Positions 1 to 8,711 of a stretch of 64,000 nucleotides of DNA are shown piece by piece; the stretch's first letter is position 1; each line of letters begins with the position of its first letter. The translations under genes were made by a program, and so were the position numbers. The stretch is from contig URRP01000003.1 of NCBI GenBank assembly GCA_900550375.1, forward strand, positions 1 through 64,000, written 5' to 3'. The DNA is from an uncultured Alistipes sp. (GTDB taxonomy: Bacteria; Bacteroidota; Bacteroidia; Bacteroidales; Rikenellaceae). Below the pieces are notes generated by a model. That model ran no database searches. It was not told the origin of the DNA and saw only the letters and a program-made list of their open reading frames with translations.

Positions 1-40
1 ACGTTGCAACGTGTCGCGCGAATCGTCGGGTCTCGAAAGA

Positions 41-2014
41 TTACCATTCAGGCGTCCAACCGCCCCCACCGTCACCGCCGCCGGGGAAGGGATCCCAACC
101 GCCGCCGCTGCCGTCGGAGGCGGTCTGCTCCACCTTGAAGAGCGGGGTAGTCGCAGCACCCATATAGCCGAATGCGAAGATATAATACTTCTCGTCCTTG
201 ACCAGCGCTTCACCCGAATATTCGGCCGATCCCTTGAACGGAGCAGGTGTCGCGATCAATCCGGCGTTATTCTCGCCGATGAAACAGTTCATCATAATCA
301 GCTCGCCGGCCGATTCGATCACGGCTTTCATGAAAGCTTCGTCGTTTGCGAAGGCCTCATAAGCGCTCTTCTTGACAATACCCGTATAGTAGTACTCCGT
401 ATCGATCGAAGGCTTCACGCCGTACTTGAAATAATAGAGCTGCCCGCCGAAGAGATCGTTCGGATCGGTCTCCGCACCCGCTTCGACGTCCTTGATCTCG
501 AGCATCATCGACGAAGGCACGACGGAGGTCGTCTTGGCCGTGGTCGTTCCGACCTCGGTGGTACGTACCCCCTCGTCGCTCACGCCGAAGACATAGACCG
601 TGTAGTCGGTTTCGGGCTTGATGATCGTAATACCCAGATGGCGGCGCGAGTGGAGCGTCTTGTCGCCCGTGAAGACACGCGGATCGGTCGTCCAGTCGAC
701 AGGCGGCGTGAACCCGTTCTGGAACGCCACTTCGGCGTCGGCCACCTGCGACGGGGTCATGTTCTTCACGTCGTCGGTCGCCTTGATCGTCACGAAATAG
801 CGCGTCGCGGCGTTGGAGGGCTTGACATCGATGTTCATCAGGATCGAATTGATATCGGTCACTTCGACGTTGAACGTACAGTTGTCGATCACCTTGGTCG
901 CCTCGGTCTTGAAAAGCATCTTGGTGAGTTTCGTGCAGGCCGACACGCTGTTGTCGATACCGAACGCAAAGGCGTAGTACTCGGTGTCGGGCAGCAGTCC
1001 TGTAATCTCTACCAAACCCGCCCCCATCCGTACCGAGGCCATCTGACCGAGTTTCGACCCATCGCTGCCGATAACCATGCGGATTCCGCCCAGCGCATTG
1101 TTGATCAACTGCGTCTCGTCGCCCTTGAAGGAGTCGTCGAACTCCGTTCTGGCCGTAAAACCGAGATAATAATAGGTATATTGATCGTCGGGGGTGCCCT
1201 TCAGCGTCGCAGTCGTCGCTGCAATATCCTCGACCTTAAGGTTGAAGTCGATCTCCTTCAGGCCGTTGGTCTTGACGAGTCTTCTTACCAGAGGACTTGT
1301 AAATTCGCCCGTCTTGTCGATACCGTATGCAAAGATGTAATACTCGGTCTCCATTTCCAACTCGTCACGGTTCATCATCTGGGCTTCGGGCTTCCAGTCG
1401 CCGAGCAGGAAGTCCAGATAATCGGCCAGCGAGTCGAACATGTAGTCGGTCGCCTCCTCTTCCAGTCTCTTATGCTCTGCCTCGAGGAACTTCTCCGGCG
1501 TTCCGATCGCATCGTATTCGCTCTTCTTGACCAATCCATTGAGGAACGTCTGCGTCGGATCGTCCATCTCGAATTTGACCTTGATCGAGGCGACGGTCAC
1601 CTCGGTTACCTCGATCGAAATTTCACGTTCGTCCTGCACCACCTCGACGGTCACCGACTGAGCGCCCGGGTAAGCGACGGTTACCGTCGCCGAGCGCGTC
1701 AGCTCCTCCCCGACGTTTTCGTCGGCCACGAAACTGATCTGTCCGAACGTTTCGTTTTTGAACCCATGCAGCCATTCCTTATCGCTTCTCGCCACGGCGA
1801 GCTTGCCCTCTACGGCATCCGCCACCTCGTAATTCAGCGTAACGGTTTGACCCGCAGCCACCACGTTGATGACTCCCAGTGCATTGTCCTTGATCGTCAG
1901 CACGGGAGTTTTCCCCGGCGTATCGCCGTCGGTCGAGTCGTCACCGCATCCCGAAAGGAGAAGGGGGGGGGTCAGCAGCAATGCCAAAAGCGTAAAAAAT
2001 GTGATTTTTTTCAT
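41..2014 (-). CDS. Multi-domain exported lipoprotein (BACON/FN3-like repeats)
   Basis: This 657-aa protein starts with a type II signal peptide; the lipobox LLLSGC places the lipid-modified Cys at about residue 23, followed by Asp-rich residues typical of surface-exposed Bacteroidota lipoproteins. After it comes a BACON-like beta-sandwich segment (about 35-130). Three or four repeated modules follow, each with a Tyr-rich 'EYY.FA.G' strand and Asp/Thr edges, resembling divergent fibronectin III units. The last 23 residues are rich in Gly and Trp. No catalytic motif is visible, so a binding or structural role on the cell surface is inferred. A run of nine C (coding strand; 1963-1971) lies inside the signal peptide and encodes part of Thr-Pro-Pro. 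A promoter of the Bacteroidetes type lies about 50 bp upstream, so the gene is probably transcribed alone. Confidence 0.85.
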   Translation of the reverse strand: MKKITFFTLLALLLTPPLLLSGCGDDSTDGDTPGKTPVLTIKDNALGVINVVAAGQTVTLNYEVADAVEGKLAVARSDKEWLHGFKNETFGQISFVADENVGEELTRSATVTVAYPGAQSVTVEVVQDEREISIEVTEVTVASIKVKFEMDDPTQTFLNGLVKKSEYDAIGTPEKFLEAEHKRLEEEATDYMFDSLADYLDFLLGDWKPEAQMMNRDELEMETEYYIFAYGIDKTGEFTSPLVRRLVKTNGLKEIDFNLKVEDIAATTATLKGTPDDQYTYYYLGFTARTEFDDSFKGDETQLINNALGGIRMVIGSDGSKLGQMASVRMGAGLVEITGLLPDTEYYAFAFGIDNSVSACTKLTKMLFKTEATKVIDNCTFNVEVTDINSILMNIDVKPSNAATRYFVTIKATDDVKNMTPSQVADAEVAFQNGFTPPVDWTTDPRVFTGDKTLHSRRHLGITIIKPETDYTVYVFGVSDEGVRTTEVGTTTAKTTSVVPSSMMLEIKDVEAGAETDPNDLFGGQLYYFKYGVKPSIDTEYYYTGIVKKSAYEAFANDEAFMKAVIESAGELIMMNCFIGENNAGLIATPAPFKGSAEYSGEALVKDEKYYIFAFGYMGAATTPLFKVEQTASDGSGGGWDPFPGGGDGGGGWTPEW

Positions 2015-2062
2015 ATGATAAAACTTTAAAGTGGTTGTTCGATACTTCGCCTAACCTGTCGA

Positions 2063-2093
2063 CAAAAGTAACTATTTTATGTAGATCTGCAAA
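2063..2093 (-). promoter_or_regulatory. Bacteroidetes-type promoter for the 657-aa lipoprotein
   Basis: Read on the minus strand, TTTG (2090-2093) and TACTTTTG (2063-2070) are 19 bp apart, matching the -33/-7 consensus TTTG and TAnnTTTG known from Bacteroides. The start codon lies about 50 bp downstream. The rest of 2015-2282 shows no further gene. Confidence 0.7.
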
Positions 2094-2282
2094 TGCCGGC
2101 GCCTCCTCCGAACGATCAAAGCATTTATTATTATCTCCGATACAGTTGTATCCACAAACAGATCATAACCTAAATTCCGGAAAAACAACAAATTAGAAAG
2201 CGCACGAATTGACGGCGCCGTTTCGAAATCTTCCATAAATAACTTGTTCGGTTCGTGTCCGATCGTGTCGCCCGACCGTCGC

Positions 2283-2837
2283 TCAAAGCAGAATCACGGC
2301 CCGTTCGGGCGGCATACGGCGTCCTTCGGGAAGCTGCACGCACAGTACGTGCTCCGTCTCGACCGGTTCGCCGTTCTTGGTCGCCGGCGACCATTTCGGA
2401 GCCTCCTCGACGGCCTTGGCCACTTTGCGGCGCAGCCGCCCGTCGGTCGATTCGAGCAGATCGGTCAACACGACCGACCCGTCGCTGCACACTTTGAACC
2501 GGTAGACGATCCGCGCCACGGGATCGGTCGCGTCCCATTTGATCCGGCGGGCGATATACCGGTCGAACGAGAGGCTGTCGGCCGTGAAGGCCGCCTTCTT
2601 GTCATATTTCAACGTAATGAGAATCACCCCGTTCGATGCCGCGTCGCCATAACGTTCAATGGTCCGTTCATCGGCCGGAAGCTGCTCCATACATTCGATC
2701 TCGGCGGGTGGAATCTCCCGAAAAGCATCCCCTTCGTAAGGCTCTCCGTTGACGATATAGACCGGCCGTCGCTCTTGCGCGGCAAGCGGCAGCGCAGCGA
2801 CGGCGAACAGAAAAAACAGGATCGTACGTGCGTTCAT
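2283..2837 (-). CDS. Periplasmic protein with plug-like segment and TonB C-terminal-like domain
   Basis: The 184-aa product has a cleavable signal peptide (FFLFAVAALPLAAQ, residues 8-21). Residues 25-80 resemble the edge of a SusC/TonB-receptor plug: 'YIVNGEPY' followed by 'RYGDAASNGVILITLKY', close to the YG..ASNGVI.I.T motif of plug domains. The C-terminal half (about 95-175) resembles the TonB/TolA C-terminal fold, with 'KVAKAVEEAPKWSPATKNGEPV' corresponding to the usual 'PKWKPGKQNGKPV' strand-turn. A membrane anchor of true TonB is missing. I infer an envelope protein related to TonB/plug fusion proteins; its partner is unknown. It lies 48 bp downstream of rluD and may be co-transcribed with it. 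Confidence 0.75.
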   Translation of the reverse strand: MNARTILFFLFAVAALPLAAQERRPVYIVNGEPYEGDAFREIPPAEIECMEQLPADERTIERYGDAASNGVILITLKYDKKAAFTADSLSFDRYIARRIKWDATDPVARIVYRFKVCSDGSVVLTDLLESTDGRLRRKVAKAVEEAPKWSPATKNGEPVETEHVLCVQLPEGRRMPPERAVILL

Positions 2838-2885
2838 GCAAATCGGAATTTATCCTCTATAACGTACCGCACCGGCGAATATTGC

Positions 2886-4046
2886 CTATTCGGCGTCGGT
2901 ACGGACGTGTGCGGCATAGTTTTCCCACCGCTCGAGCACGGCGCGGAAATCGGCCGGCAATTCACTCTCGAAGTAGACTTCACGTCCCGTCGCGGGATGC
3001 ACGAACCCCAGACTGCGGGCGTGCAACGCCTGCCGCGGCAGCAGTGTGAAGCAGTTCTCGACGAACTGCCGGTATTTCGAGAAGGTCGTCCCTTTGAGGA
3101 TGCGCGCGCCGCCGTAACGGGCATCGTTGAAGAGCGGAAATCCCTTCCATGCCATATGGACACGGATCTGATGCGTACGTCCCGTCTCCAGCCGGCACTC
3201 CACGAGCGTCACGTAGCCGTACCGCTGCACGACGCGCCAGTGGGTTACCGCATGTTTGCCCTGCTCGCCGTCGGGGAAGACGCACATCTGCAATTTGTCC
3301 TTCGGCGACCGGCCGATATTGCCTTCGATCGTCCCCTCGTCAGCGTCGGGATTGCCCCACACGAGGGCGTAGTAGCGGCGCGTGATGGTATGGTCGAAGA
3401 ACTGCTTGGCCAGACGGGCGTGCGCCCGTTCGTTCTTGGCCACCACGAGCAGCCCCGACGTATCCTTGTCGATGCGGTGCACCAGTCCGGCGCGAAGATC
3501 GCCCTCCTGAAACATCGGCAGCGTGTGCAGATGGTAGGTCAGCGCATTGACCAACGTTCCGTCCCAGTTGCCGTGCCCCGGGTGCACCACCATGCCGGCA
3601 GGCTTGTCGACGACGAGCAGATCGTCGTCTTCATAAGGAATATCGAGCGGAATGTTCTGCGGCACGATCTCGACCTCGCGCTTGGGATAGGGCATCACGA
3701 TGGTGATGCGATCCAGCGGCTTGACCTTGTAACTCGACTTGGCCGGCCGGCCGTTTACCAGCACGTTGCCGCTGTCGGCCGCCGTCTGGATACGGTTGCG
3801 CGAACAGTGCTGCATCCTCAGCGTAAGGAACTTGTCGAGCCGCATCGGCTCCTGTCCCCGATCGACGTCGACCGCGAAGTGTTCGTAGAGCTCGTCGCCC
3901 TCCTCCACCTCGCCGCCGTCGGCCTCGGCCTCGCGCAGCAGCAGCTCCTCCTCATCGGGCACATCGCTGCGGTGCGGCTCCCCGCCGCACTCCGCACCTT
4001 CGTGCCGCAACTCTCCGTCGTCGTATCGTTCGCGCGATTCGTTCAT
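2886..4046 (-). CDS. rluD: RluD-family 23S rRNA pseudouridine synthase
   Basis: A 386-aa RluA/RluD-type enzyme that isomerises uridine to pseudouridine in RNA, most likely in helix 69 of 23S rRNA if it is the RluD orthologue. An S4 RNA-binding domain spans about residues 66-115 ('RLDKFLTLRM...NVLVNGRP'). The catalytic block HRIDKDTSG is at 190-198, with Asp193 the expected nucleophile, and ETGRTHQIRVH lies further on. An acidic N-terminal extension of about 65 residues, rich in Glu/Asp, precedes the S4 domain and is not part of the core family. The start is 3 bp past the stop of the upstream PASTA gene, so the two are almost certainly translationally coupled. Confidence 0.93.
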   Translation of the reverse strand: MNESRERYDDGELRHEGAECGGEPHRSDVPDEEELLLREAEADGGEVEEGDELYEHFAVDVDRGQEPMRLDKFLTLRMQHCSRNRIQTAADSGNVLVNGRPAKSSYKVKPLDRITIVMPYPKREVEIVPQNIPLDIPYEDDDLLVVDKPAGMVVHPGHGNWDGTLVNALTYHLHTLPMFQEGDLRAGLVHRIDKDTSGLLVVAKNERAHARLAKQFFDHTITRRYYALVWGNPDADEGTIEGNIGRSPKDKLQMCVFPDGEQGKHAVTHWRVVQRYGYVTLVECRLETGRTHQIRVHMAWKGFPLFNDARYGGARILKGTTFSKYRQFVENCFTLLPRQALHARSLGFVHPATGREVYFESELPADFRAVLERWENYAAHVRTDAE

Positions 4047-4049
4047 CGT

Positions 4050-5009
4050 CTAAAAGAAATTATCCTCCTCGGAGGTCGTCGTTGCGGCGCCGTACTGCAA
4101 CTCCTCGGCATGACGGCGCACCTCGGCTTCGGCCAGCGAATCGGCAAGCTCGGCCTGCCGGCGCTCCCGCTCTTCGGAGAGCGCCTGCGCCTGCTTGTCG
4201 GAAGCGGCGCTTTCGCGTGCGACCTTCTCCGCATCGAGCGTCAGGCGAAGCCCCACCTCGGAACCCAGCACCGTCGCATACCCCTGTATGGGCTGCTGCC
4301 GGTAGACGCGGGCATCCTTCTGATTCAGCAGGTCGATTCCCTCGTCGAAGACGACCGACCCCACGTTGAGTCCCTGTTCCCACAAGCGGCTTTTGGCTTC
4401 GCGCAGCGATACGCCCATCACCTTCGGCACCACGGCGACCGCCTCGCCTTCGGCCGCGCCCACATAGAGCGTCACGCCCGAACCTATCTCGATCTGCAAT
4501 TTCGTTCCGGCGTCGACCGTCCGACCGTCGACACGCTGTTCGAGCACATAATTGGTCGCCATATCGGGCCGGTAGATGAGCCGGTCGATCTCCAGTCCGG
4601 CGATTTCGAGCATGTTCTTCGCCTGTCTGAGCGACCGCCCCGCAACATAGGGCACCTCGACTCGCTTCTGTGCGAAAGAGTTGATCGTCACGTAGACCGT
4701 GCGGCCGCCCTTGACCTGCGTTCCTTCGTGCGGCAGCTGGTCGAGCACCACCCCGCCGTCGTAAGCCGGAACGAACAACGAGTCGTTGACCCGCAGTTCG
4801 AGATTGTTGCGCCGCGCCAGCCGCCCTGCATCGTCGAGCGCGAGGCCCGTAAAGTCGGGCACCGTGCGCTGCTGCCCGTGGCGCGTGCCGATCTGCATGG
4901 CAAAATGGGCTGCCAGCAGCAGGAGTGCGACAGCTCCCGCGATCAGCACCAGATGGTAGAGGTAGGGATAGCTTTTGAGCCGCTTCCAATAGTTCGAAAT
5001 CAGGTTCAT
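4050..5009 (-). CDS. Membrane-anchored PASTA-domain protein without a kinase domain
   Basis: The 319-aa protein has a short cytoplasmic N-terminus, one transmembrane helix (about 17-38), then three consecutive PASTA domains (about 48-112, 115-185 and 190-258) on the periplasmic side. The C-terminal 55 residues are charged and helix-prone, ending in 'EEDNFF'. PASTA domains bind peptidoglycan fragments or other wall components in Ser/Thr kinases and class B PBPs; here neither a kinase nor a transpeptidase domain is attached. It sits tightly between mqnE (7 bp upstream) and rluD (3 bp downstream). The function is inferred to be peptidoglycan sensing or scaffolding; the partner is not visible. 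Confidence 0.88.
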   Translation of the reverse strand: MNLISNYWKRLKSYPYLYHLVLIAGAVALLLLAAHFAMQIGTRHGQQRTVPDFTGLALDDAGRLARRNNLELRVNDSLFVPAYDGGVVLDQLPHEGTQVKGGRTVYVTINSFAQKRVEVPYVAGRSLRQAKNMLEIAGLEIDRLIYRPDMATNYVLEQRVDGRTVDAGTKLQIEIGSGVTLYVGAAEGEAVAVVPKVMGVSLREAKSRLWEQGLNVGSVVFDEGIDLLNQKDARVYRQQPIQGYATVLGSEVGLRLTLDAEKVARESAASDKQAQALSEERERRQAELADSLAEAEVRRHAEELQYGAATTTSEEDNFF

Positions 5010-5016
5010 AGTAGCA

Positions 5017-6093
5017 TCATAGTTCGTTGTACAACGTATCGCGTTCGACTGCCCGCAGCCCCGCGTGGCGGACGATGGCCTGCATCTCGTCGCTGTTCAT
5101 GCGGGGACGCCGATCGTCGGCACCCGCCATCGAATAGATTTTCGTGGTGTCGTCGATCGTTCCGTCGATATCGTCGGCACCGAAGGCGAGCGCCAGTTCG
5201 GTGGTCGCCTTGCCGTACATCACCCAATAGGCCTTGATATGGGGAATATTGTCCAGAAAGATACGGCTCATGGCCAGCATCCGCAGATCCTCGACCACCG
5301 ACACCTCGCCCGCTTCCGACATGGCATTGCCATAATTGCGGTACTTGAGCGGGATGAAGGCGTTGAAGCCCCCCGTGCGCTCCTGCAGCGTGCGCAGGCG
5401 GTCCAGATGGTCGATGCGGTGTTCCAGCCCTTCGATATGGCCGTAGAGGATCGTGGCGTTGGTCCTGATCCCCAGCCGGTGGGCCGCTTCGTGCACGGCG
5501 AGCCATTCGGCCGTCGATCCTTTGTCGGGACAGATGCGGGCGCGGATCTCCTCGTCGAAGATCTCGGCGCCACCGCCCGGAATCGCCTCCATACCCGCTT
5601 CGCGCAGCCGTTGCAGCCCCTCCTCGAGCGAAAGCCCCGCCCTGCGGATCATATACGACAGTTCGATAGCCGTGAAGGCCTTGACGGTCGCTTCGGGCAG
5701 GATCGCCTTCACGCGGCGGATCATCTCGACGTAGTAATCGAGATCGTGCTCGGGGTGGACGCCGCCCACAATATGCACCTCGGTCATCCCCTGTCCGGCA
5801 TGGGCGCGGGCAATGGACTCGATCTCCTCCATCGAATAATCCCACGCCTCGGGATCGCCCTTCGGACGGCGATAGGAGCAGAAACGGCAGTTGAAGACAC
5901 AGCGGTTCGTCGGTTCGATATGGAAATTGCGATTGTAGTACACTTTGTCGCCGCTCACGGCCCTTTTGCGGCCGTCGGCGAGTTCGCCCAGCAGCCACAA
6001 CGGCGCCTCGCGCCAGAGCGCGAGCGCCTCGGCGCAGGCGATGCGTTCGCCTCGGCGCACCTTGCCGGCGATATGTTCCAGTTCCGAAGACAT
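5017..6093 (-). CDS. mqnE: Aminofutalosine synthase MqnE (radical SAM)
   Basis: This 358-aa radical-SAM enzyme carries the CxxxCxxC cluster motif CVFNCRFC (Cys65, Cys69, Cys72) and the C-terminal 'GTIDDTTKIYSMAG' signature of MqnE. It joins the 3-[(1-carboxyvinyl)oxy]benzoate unit to the SAM adenosyl radical to give aminofutalosine, an early step of the futalosine route to menaquinone. mqnB and mqnD occur at the other end of this window, which supports this over the related CofH/MqnC assignments. Its start overlaps the stop of lptG by one base. The first residues lack any targeting signal, as expected for a cytosolic enzyme. Confidence 0.92.
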   Translation of the reverse strand: MSSELEHIAGKVRRGERIACAEALALWREAPLWLLGELADGRKRAVSGDKVYYNRNFHIEPTNRCVFNCRFCSYRRPKGDPEAWDYSMEEIESIARAHAGQGMTEVHIVGGVHPEHDLDYYVEMIRRVKAILPEATVKAFTAIELSYMIRRAGLSLEEGLQRLREAGMEAIPGGGAEIFDEEIRARICPDKGSTAEWLAVHEAAHRLGIRTNATILYGHIEGLEHRIDHLDRLRTLQERTGGFNAFIPLKYRNYGNAMSEAGEVSVVEDLRMLAMSRIFLDNIPHIKAYWVMYGKATTELALAFGADDIDGTIDDTTKIYSMAGADDRRPRMNSDEMQAIVRHAGLRAVERDTLYNEL

Positions 6094-7202
6094 TATTTCG
6101 GGGCTTTTTTATAGAGGTAAATGGCGATGAAACAGTAGATGATATTGGGAATCCACATCGACAGTCCCGAAGGCAGCGTCCCGCTCTTGGCAAACTCCTC
6201 GAAAAATCGCATCAGCAGAATGTACGAGAAACAGAGTCCCACGCCCAGTCCGATGTGCAGTCCCGTGCCGCCGCGCACCTTGCGCGACGAGAGCGACACG
6301 CCGATGAGCGTCAGGATGAAGGTCGAAATCGGATAGACGTAGCGCGCATGGCGTTCGACCTCGATGATACGGATCGAATCCGAGCCCTTCTGACGCTGCT
6401 GTTCGAGGAACCGGTTCAGCTCGCCGATCTTCATCGTCTGGATCAGCTCGTTGATACGCCCCAGCTCGCTGACGTCCAGATTGATGAGCGTATCCAGATC
6501 GCGGCGCTGCTCGAAACGTTCCATCCCCAGCGAATCGAACTCGCGGGTGATGTACCGCGACGCCGTCCAGCGCTTGGTGGCGGGGTCGATCTTCAGGTCG
6601 GCAGCTTCGAGCGAGGCGGTCATTTCATTGTTGCTGAAATGTTCGAGCGCCAGATACGACGCCTGATTCGATGCGGCCGAATAGCCTCGGATATAGGCGA
6701 AAACGCCCGGTTCGATCTGCCGATAAATATGGCGGTTGACCGTCGCATGCTCGCGCACCCGTTTCTTGATATACTTCATCTCGAAGGCCACCGACGCGCG
6801 CTGCGACACGGGGATCACCCACAGGTTGAGCGCGAGCGACAGCGAAGCGATCAGCAGCGCGCTGATGAAGTAGGGCCACATCAGCCGCCGGAACGACATA
6901 CCTCCCGACAACATCGCCACGATCTCGGTCTGGTAGGCCATCTTCGAGGTGAAGAAGATACAGGCGATGAAGGTGAACAGTCCGCTGAACTGATTGATGA
7001 AGAAGGGGACGAAGTTGAGGTAGTAATCGAAGATGATGGCCTGCACGGGCGCCTTCATTTCGGTGAAGTCGTCGATCTTCTCGACATAGTCGAAGAGTAC
7101 CACCACCACGATAATCATGGCGATGGCAAAGAGGTACGTCCCGATAAACTTTCGGATGATGTACCGATCGAGGATTTTAATGCCGGGCCAAATCTTTATC
7201 AT
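6093..7202 (-). CDS. lptG: LptF/LptG-family LPS export permease
   Basis: A 369-aa YjgP/YjgQ-family inner-membrane protein. Two or three hydrophobic helices lie at the N-terminus ('ILDRYIIRKF' then about 17-37 and 55-75), with another at about 95-125. A large periplasmic beta-jellyroll domain covers about 130-270, and three C-terminal helices end the protein. With LptB and a second permease it extracts lipopolysaccharide from the inner membrane in the Lpt bridge. LptF and LptG are hard to separate by eye; pairing with tgt is a common Bacteroidota arrangement for the LptG-like copy. The stop overlaps the mqnE start. Confidence 0.88.
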   Translation of the reverse strand: MIKIWPGIKILDRYIIRKFIGTYLFAIAMIIVVVVLFDYVEKIDDFTEMKAPVQAIIFDYYLNFVPFFINQFSGLFTFIACIFFTSKMAYQTEIVAMLSGGMSFRRLMWPYFISALLIASLSLALNLWVIPVSQRASVAFEMKYIKKRVREHATVNRHIYRQIEPGVFAYIRGYSAASNQASYLALEHFSNNEMTASLEAADLKIDPATKRWTASRYITREFDSLGMERFEQRRDLDTLINLDVSELGRINELIQTMKIGELNRFLEQQRQKGSDSIRIIEVERHARYVYPISTFILTLIGVSLSSRKVRGGTGLHIGLGVGLCFSYILLMRFFEEFAKSGTLPSGLSMWIPNIIYCFIAIYLYKKAPK

Positions 7203-7203
7203 A

Positions 7204-7302
7204 AATTAAAAATTAAGAATTAAAAATTAAGAATTCTAATTCCGGCAGGCCCGGTCTTCACACAGACCCATTTGTTAATTCTTAATTTTTCATTTTTAAT
7301 TA
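7204..7302. repeat. A+T-rich inverted repeat between lptG and tgt
   Basis: A tandem ATTAAAAATTAAGA-type unit (about 7204-7235) is followed after a G+C-rich spacer by its inverted counterpart (about 7277-7302), so the two arms could pair. Similar A+T-rich words occur after the sulfatase gene (20121-20146) and before murG (50108-50138). This suggests a short dispersed sequence at gene borders. No terminator T-run beyond the arms is clear. Confidence 0.5.
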
Positions 7303-7303
7303 T

Positions 7304-8434
7304 TTACAAGCGCCTCCCCAGTTTCGCCACGGCGGCGGTCTTCCATTCCTTGAAATCGCCGGCGAGGATGTGTTCGCGCGCGGCGCGTACCAGCCGCAGG
7401 TAGAAAGCGATGTTGTGCAGCGACGCGATCTGAGCGGCCATCATCTCGCCACACGCGGCCAGATGGTGCAGATAGGCCTTCGAATAACGGCGGTCGAAGG
7501 TCGTCCCCTCCGTGTCGATGGGCGAAAAGTCGTCCTCCCATTTGCGGTTACGGATATTGATCGTCCCCTCCCACGTGAAGAGCTGCCCGTTGCGGCCGTT
7601 GCGCGTAGGCATCACACAGTCGAACATATCCACGCCCCGCTCGATCGCTTCGAGGATATTCACCGGCGTGCCGACCCCCATCAGGTAGCGGGGACGGTCG
7701 GCGGGCAGAACGGCGTTGACCACCTCGATCATCTCGTACATCACCTCGGTGGGTTCGCCTACGGCCAGCCCGCCGATGGCATAACCGTCGGCGGCGTACT
7801 GCGTAACGTTCTCCGCCGCACGAGCACGCAGGTCGGGATAGGTGCACCCCTGCACGATCGGGAACAGCGCCTGATAATGGCCGTACTTGGGCTGCGTCTG
7901 CCCGTACCGTTCGAAGCAGCGGTCGAGCCACCGCTCGGTGAGTGCCAGCGACTTGGCAGCATACTCGCGCGGGGCGTCGCCGGGCGGGCACTCGTCGAAG
8001 GCCATCATGATGTCGGCGCCGATCGCCCGCTCGGTATCGATCACGCTTTCGGGCGTAAAGAGGTGCTTCGAACCGTCGATGTGCGAACGGAAATGGCATC
8101 CCTCCTCCTTCAGCTTGCGGCAGTCGGCCAGCGAGAAGACCTGAAAACCGCCCGAATCGGTCAGCATCGGTCCCTCCCACGTCGAGAAGCGATGTACGCC
8201 GCCCGCTTCTTCGAGAATCTTCGTCCCCGGACGCAGGTAGAGGTGGTAGGTATTGGCCAGAATAATCTCTGCCTTGGCTTCGTCGCTCACGTCGCGATGG
8301 AAGATGCCTTTGACCGCGGCGGCGGTCCCCACAGGCATGAAGATCGGCGTGTGGATCACGCCGTGGTCGGTGGACAGCTCCCCTGCACGGGCCTTGGTAC
8401 GGGAATCGGTATGTCGGAGCGTAAATTGCATCAT
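7304..8434 (-). CDS. tgt: tRNA-guanine transglycosylase (Tgt)
   Basis: The 376-aa enzyme exchanges guanine-34 of GUN-anticodon tRNAs for a queuosine precursor. Core motifs are present: LTDSGGFQVFSL (from residue 91, with Asp93 in the substrate pocket), GGLAVGE, and 'GVDMFDCVMPTRNGRNG' carrying the expected nucleophile Asp. The usual zinc site (CxCxxC plus His) is changed: where family members have 'PECDCYTC' this protein has 'DTEGTTFD', so the three cysteines are absent, although the downstream 'SKAYLHHL' and 'SLHNIAFY' segments align well. This may be a lineage trait of Bacteroidota. The gene precedes lptG by 101 bp and is probably co-transcribed with it. Confidence 0.93.
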   Translation of the reverse strand: MMQFTLRHTDSRTKARAGELSTDHGVIHTPIFMPVGTAAAVKGIFHRDVSDEAKAEIILANTYHLYLRPGTKILEEAGGVHRFSTWEGPMLTDSGGFQVFSLADCRKLKEEGCHFRSHIDGSKHLFTPESVIDTERAIGADIMMAFDECPPGDAPREYAAKSLALTERWLDRCFERYGQTQPKYGHYQALFPIVQGCTYPDLRARAAENVTQYAADGYAIGGLAVGEPTEVMYEMIEVVNAVLPADRPRYLMGVGTPVNILEAIERGVDMFDCVMPTRNGRNGQLFTWEGTINIRNRKWEDDFSPIDTEGTTFDRRYSKAYLHHLAACGEMMAAQIASLHNIAFYLRLVRAAREHILAGDFKEWKTAAVAKLGRRL

Positions 8435-8623
8435 AATAGTCGTACGGAAGCAATCGTTTCATGCACCGGCGTTTTTTCCTGTTGTTCATGTCCGACGGCC
8501 TCCGGCCGCGTTTATCGATCTGGCCCGCTCCGAAATCCACTCCTCGGAGAGACTTCGGCCGGACGATCCGACGAAGCCAGAAAATCCGACCGTCGGCACA
8601 CCGAGCTGGTTAATTGCGTCGTA

Positions 8624-8631
8624 CAAAGGTA
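8624..8631 (-). promoter_or_regulatory. -7 element, probable tgt promoter
   Basis: TACCTTTG on the minus strand matches TAnnTTTG; it is embedded in the 12-bp palindrome GTACAAAGGTAC, but no clear TTTG lies at the right distance upstream. The tgt start is about 190 bp downstream, implying a long leader. The gene-free stretch 8435-8805 holds this element and the divergent one at 8704; I see nothing else in it. Confidence 0.4.
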
Positions 8632-8703
8632 CGAATTTTTAACGGTTTTCGTATGCTGCAAAAAGAAATCTTACGGCGCCGCGCCGATTCGCGATTGTTT
8701 TTG

Positions 8704-8711
8704 TATCTTTG
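8704..8711 (+). promoter_or_regulatory. -7 element, probable promoter of the glycosyltransferase-sigma pair
   Basis: TATCTTTG matches the Bacteroidetes -7 consensus; the -33 region is not recognisable. It would give a leader of about 90 nt before the glycosyltransferase start at 8806. Confidence 0.5.

Noticed and set aside
2244..5237. A 997-codon plus-strand open frame
   Set aside because: It is the antisense shadow of rluD, the PASTA gene and part of mqnE, which all have clear family motifs; the translation has no domain character.
5017..6093. CofH (F420 synthesis) instead of MqnE
   Set aside because: The 'GTIDDTTKIYSMAG' end and the presence of mqnB and mqnD in the same window point to menaquinone, not F420.
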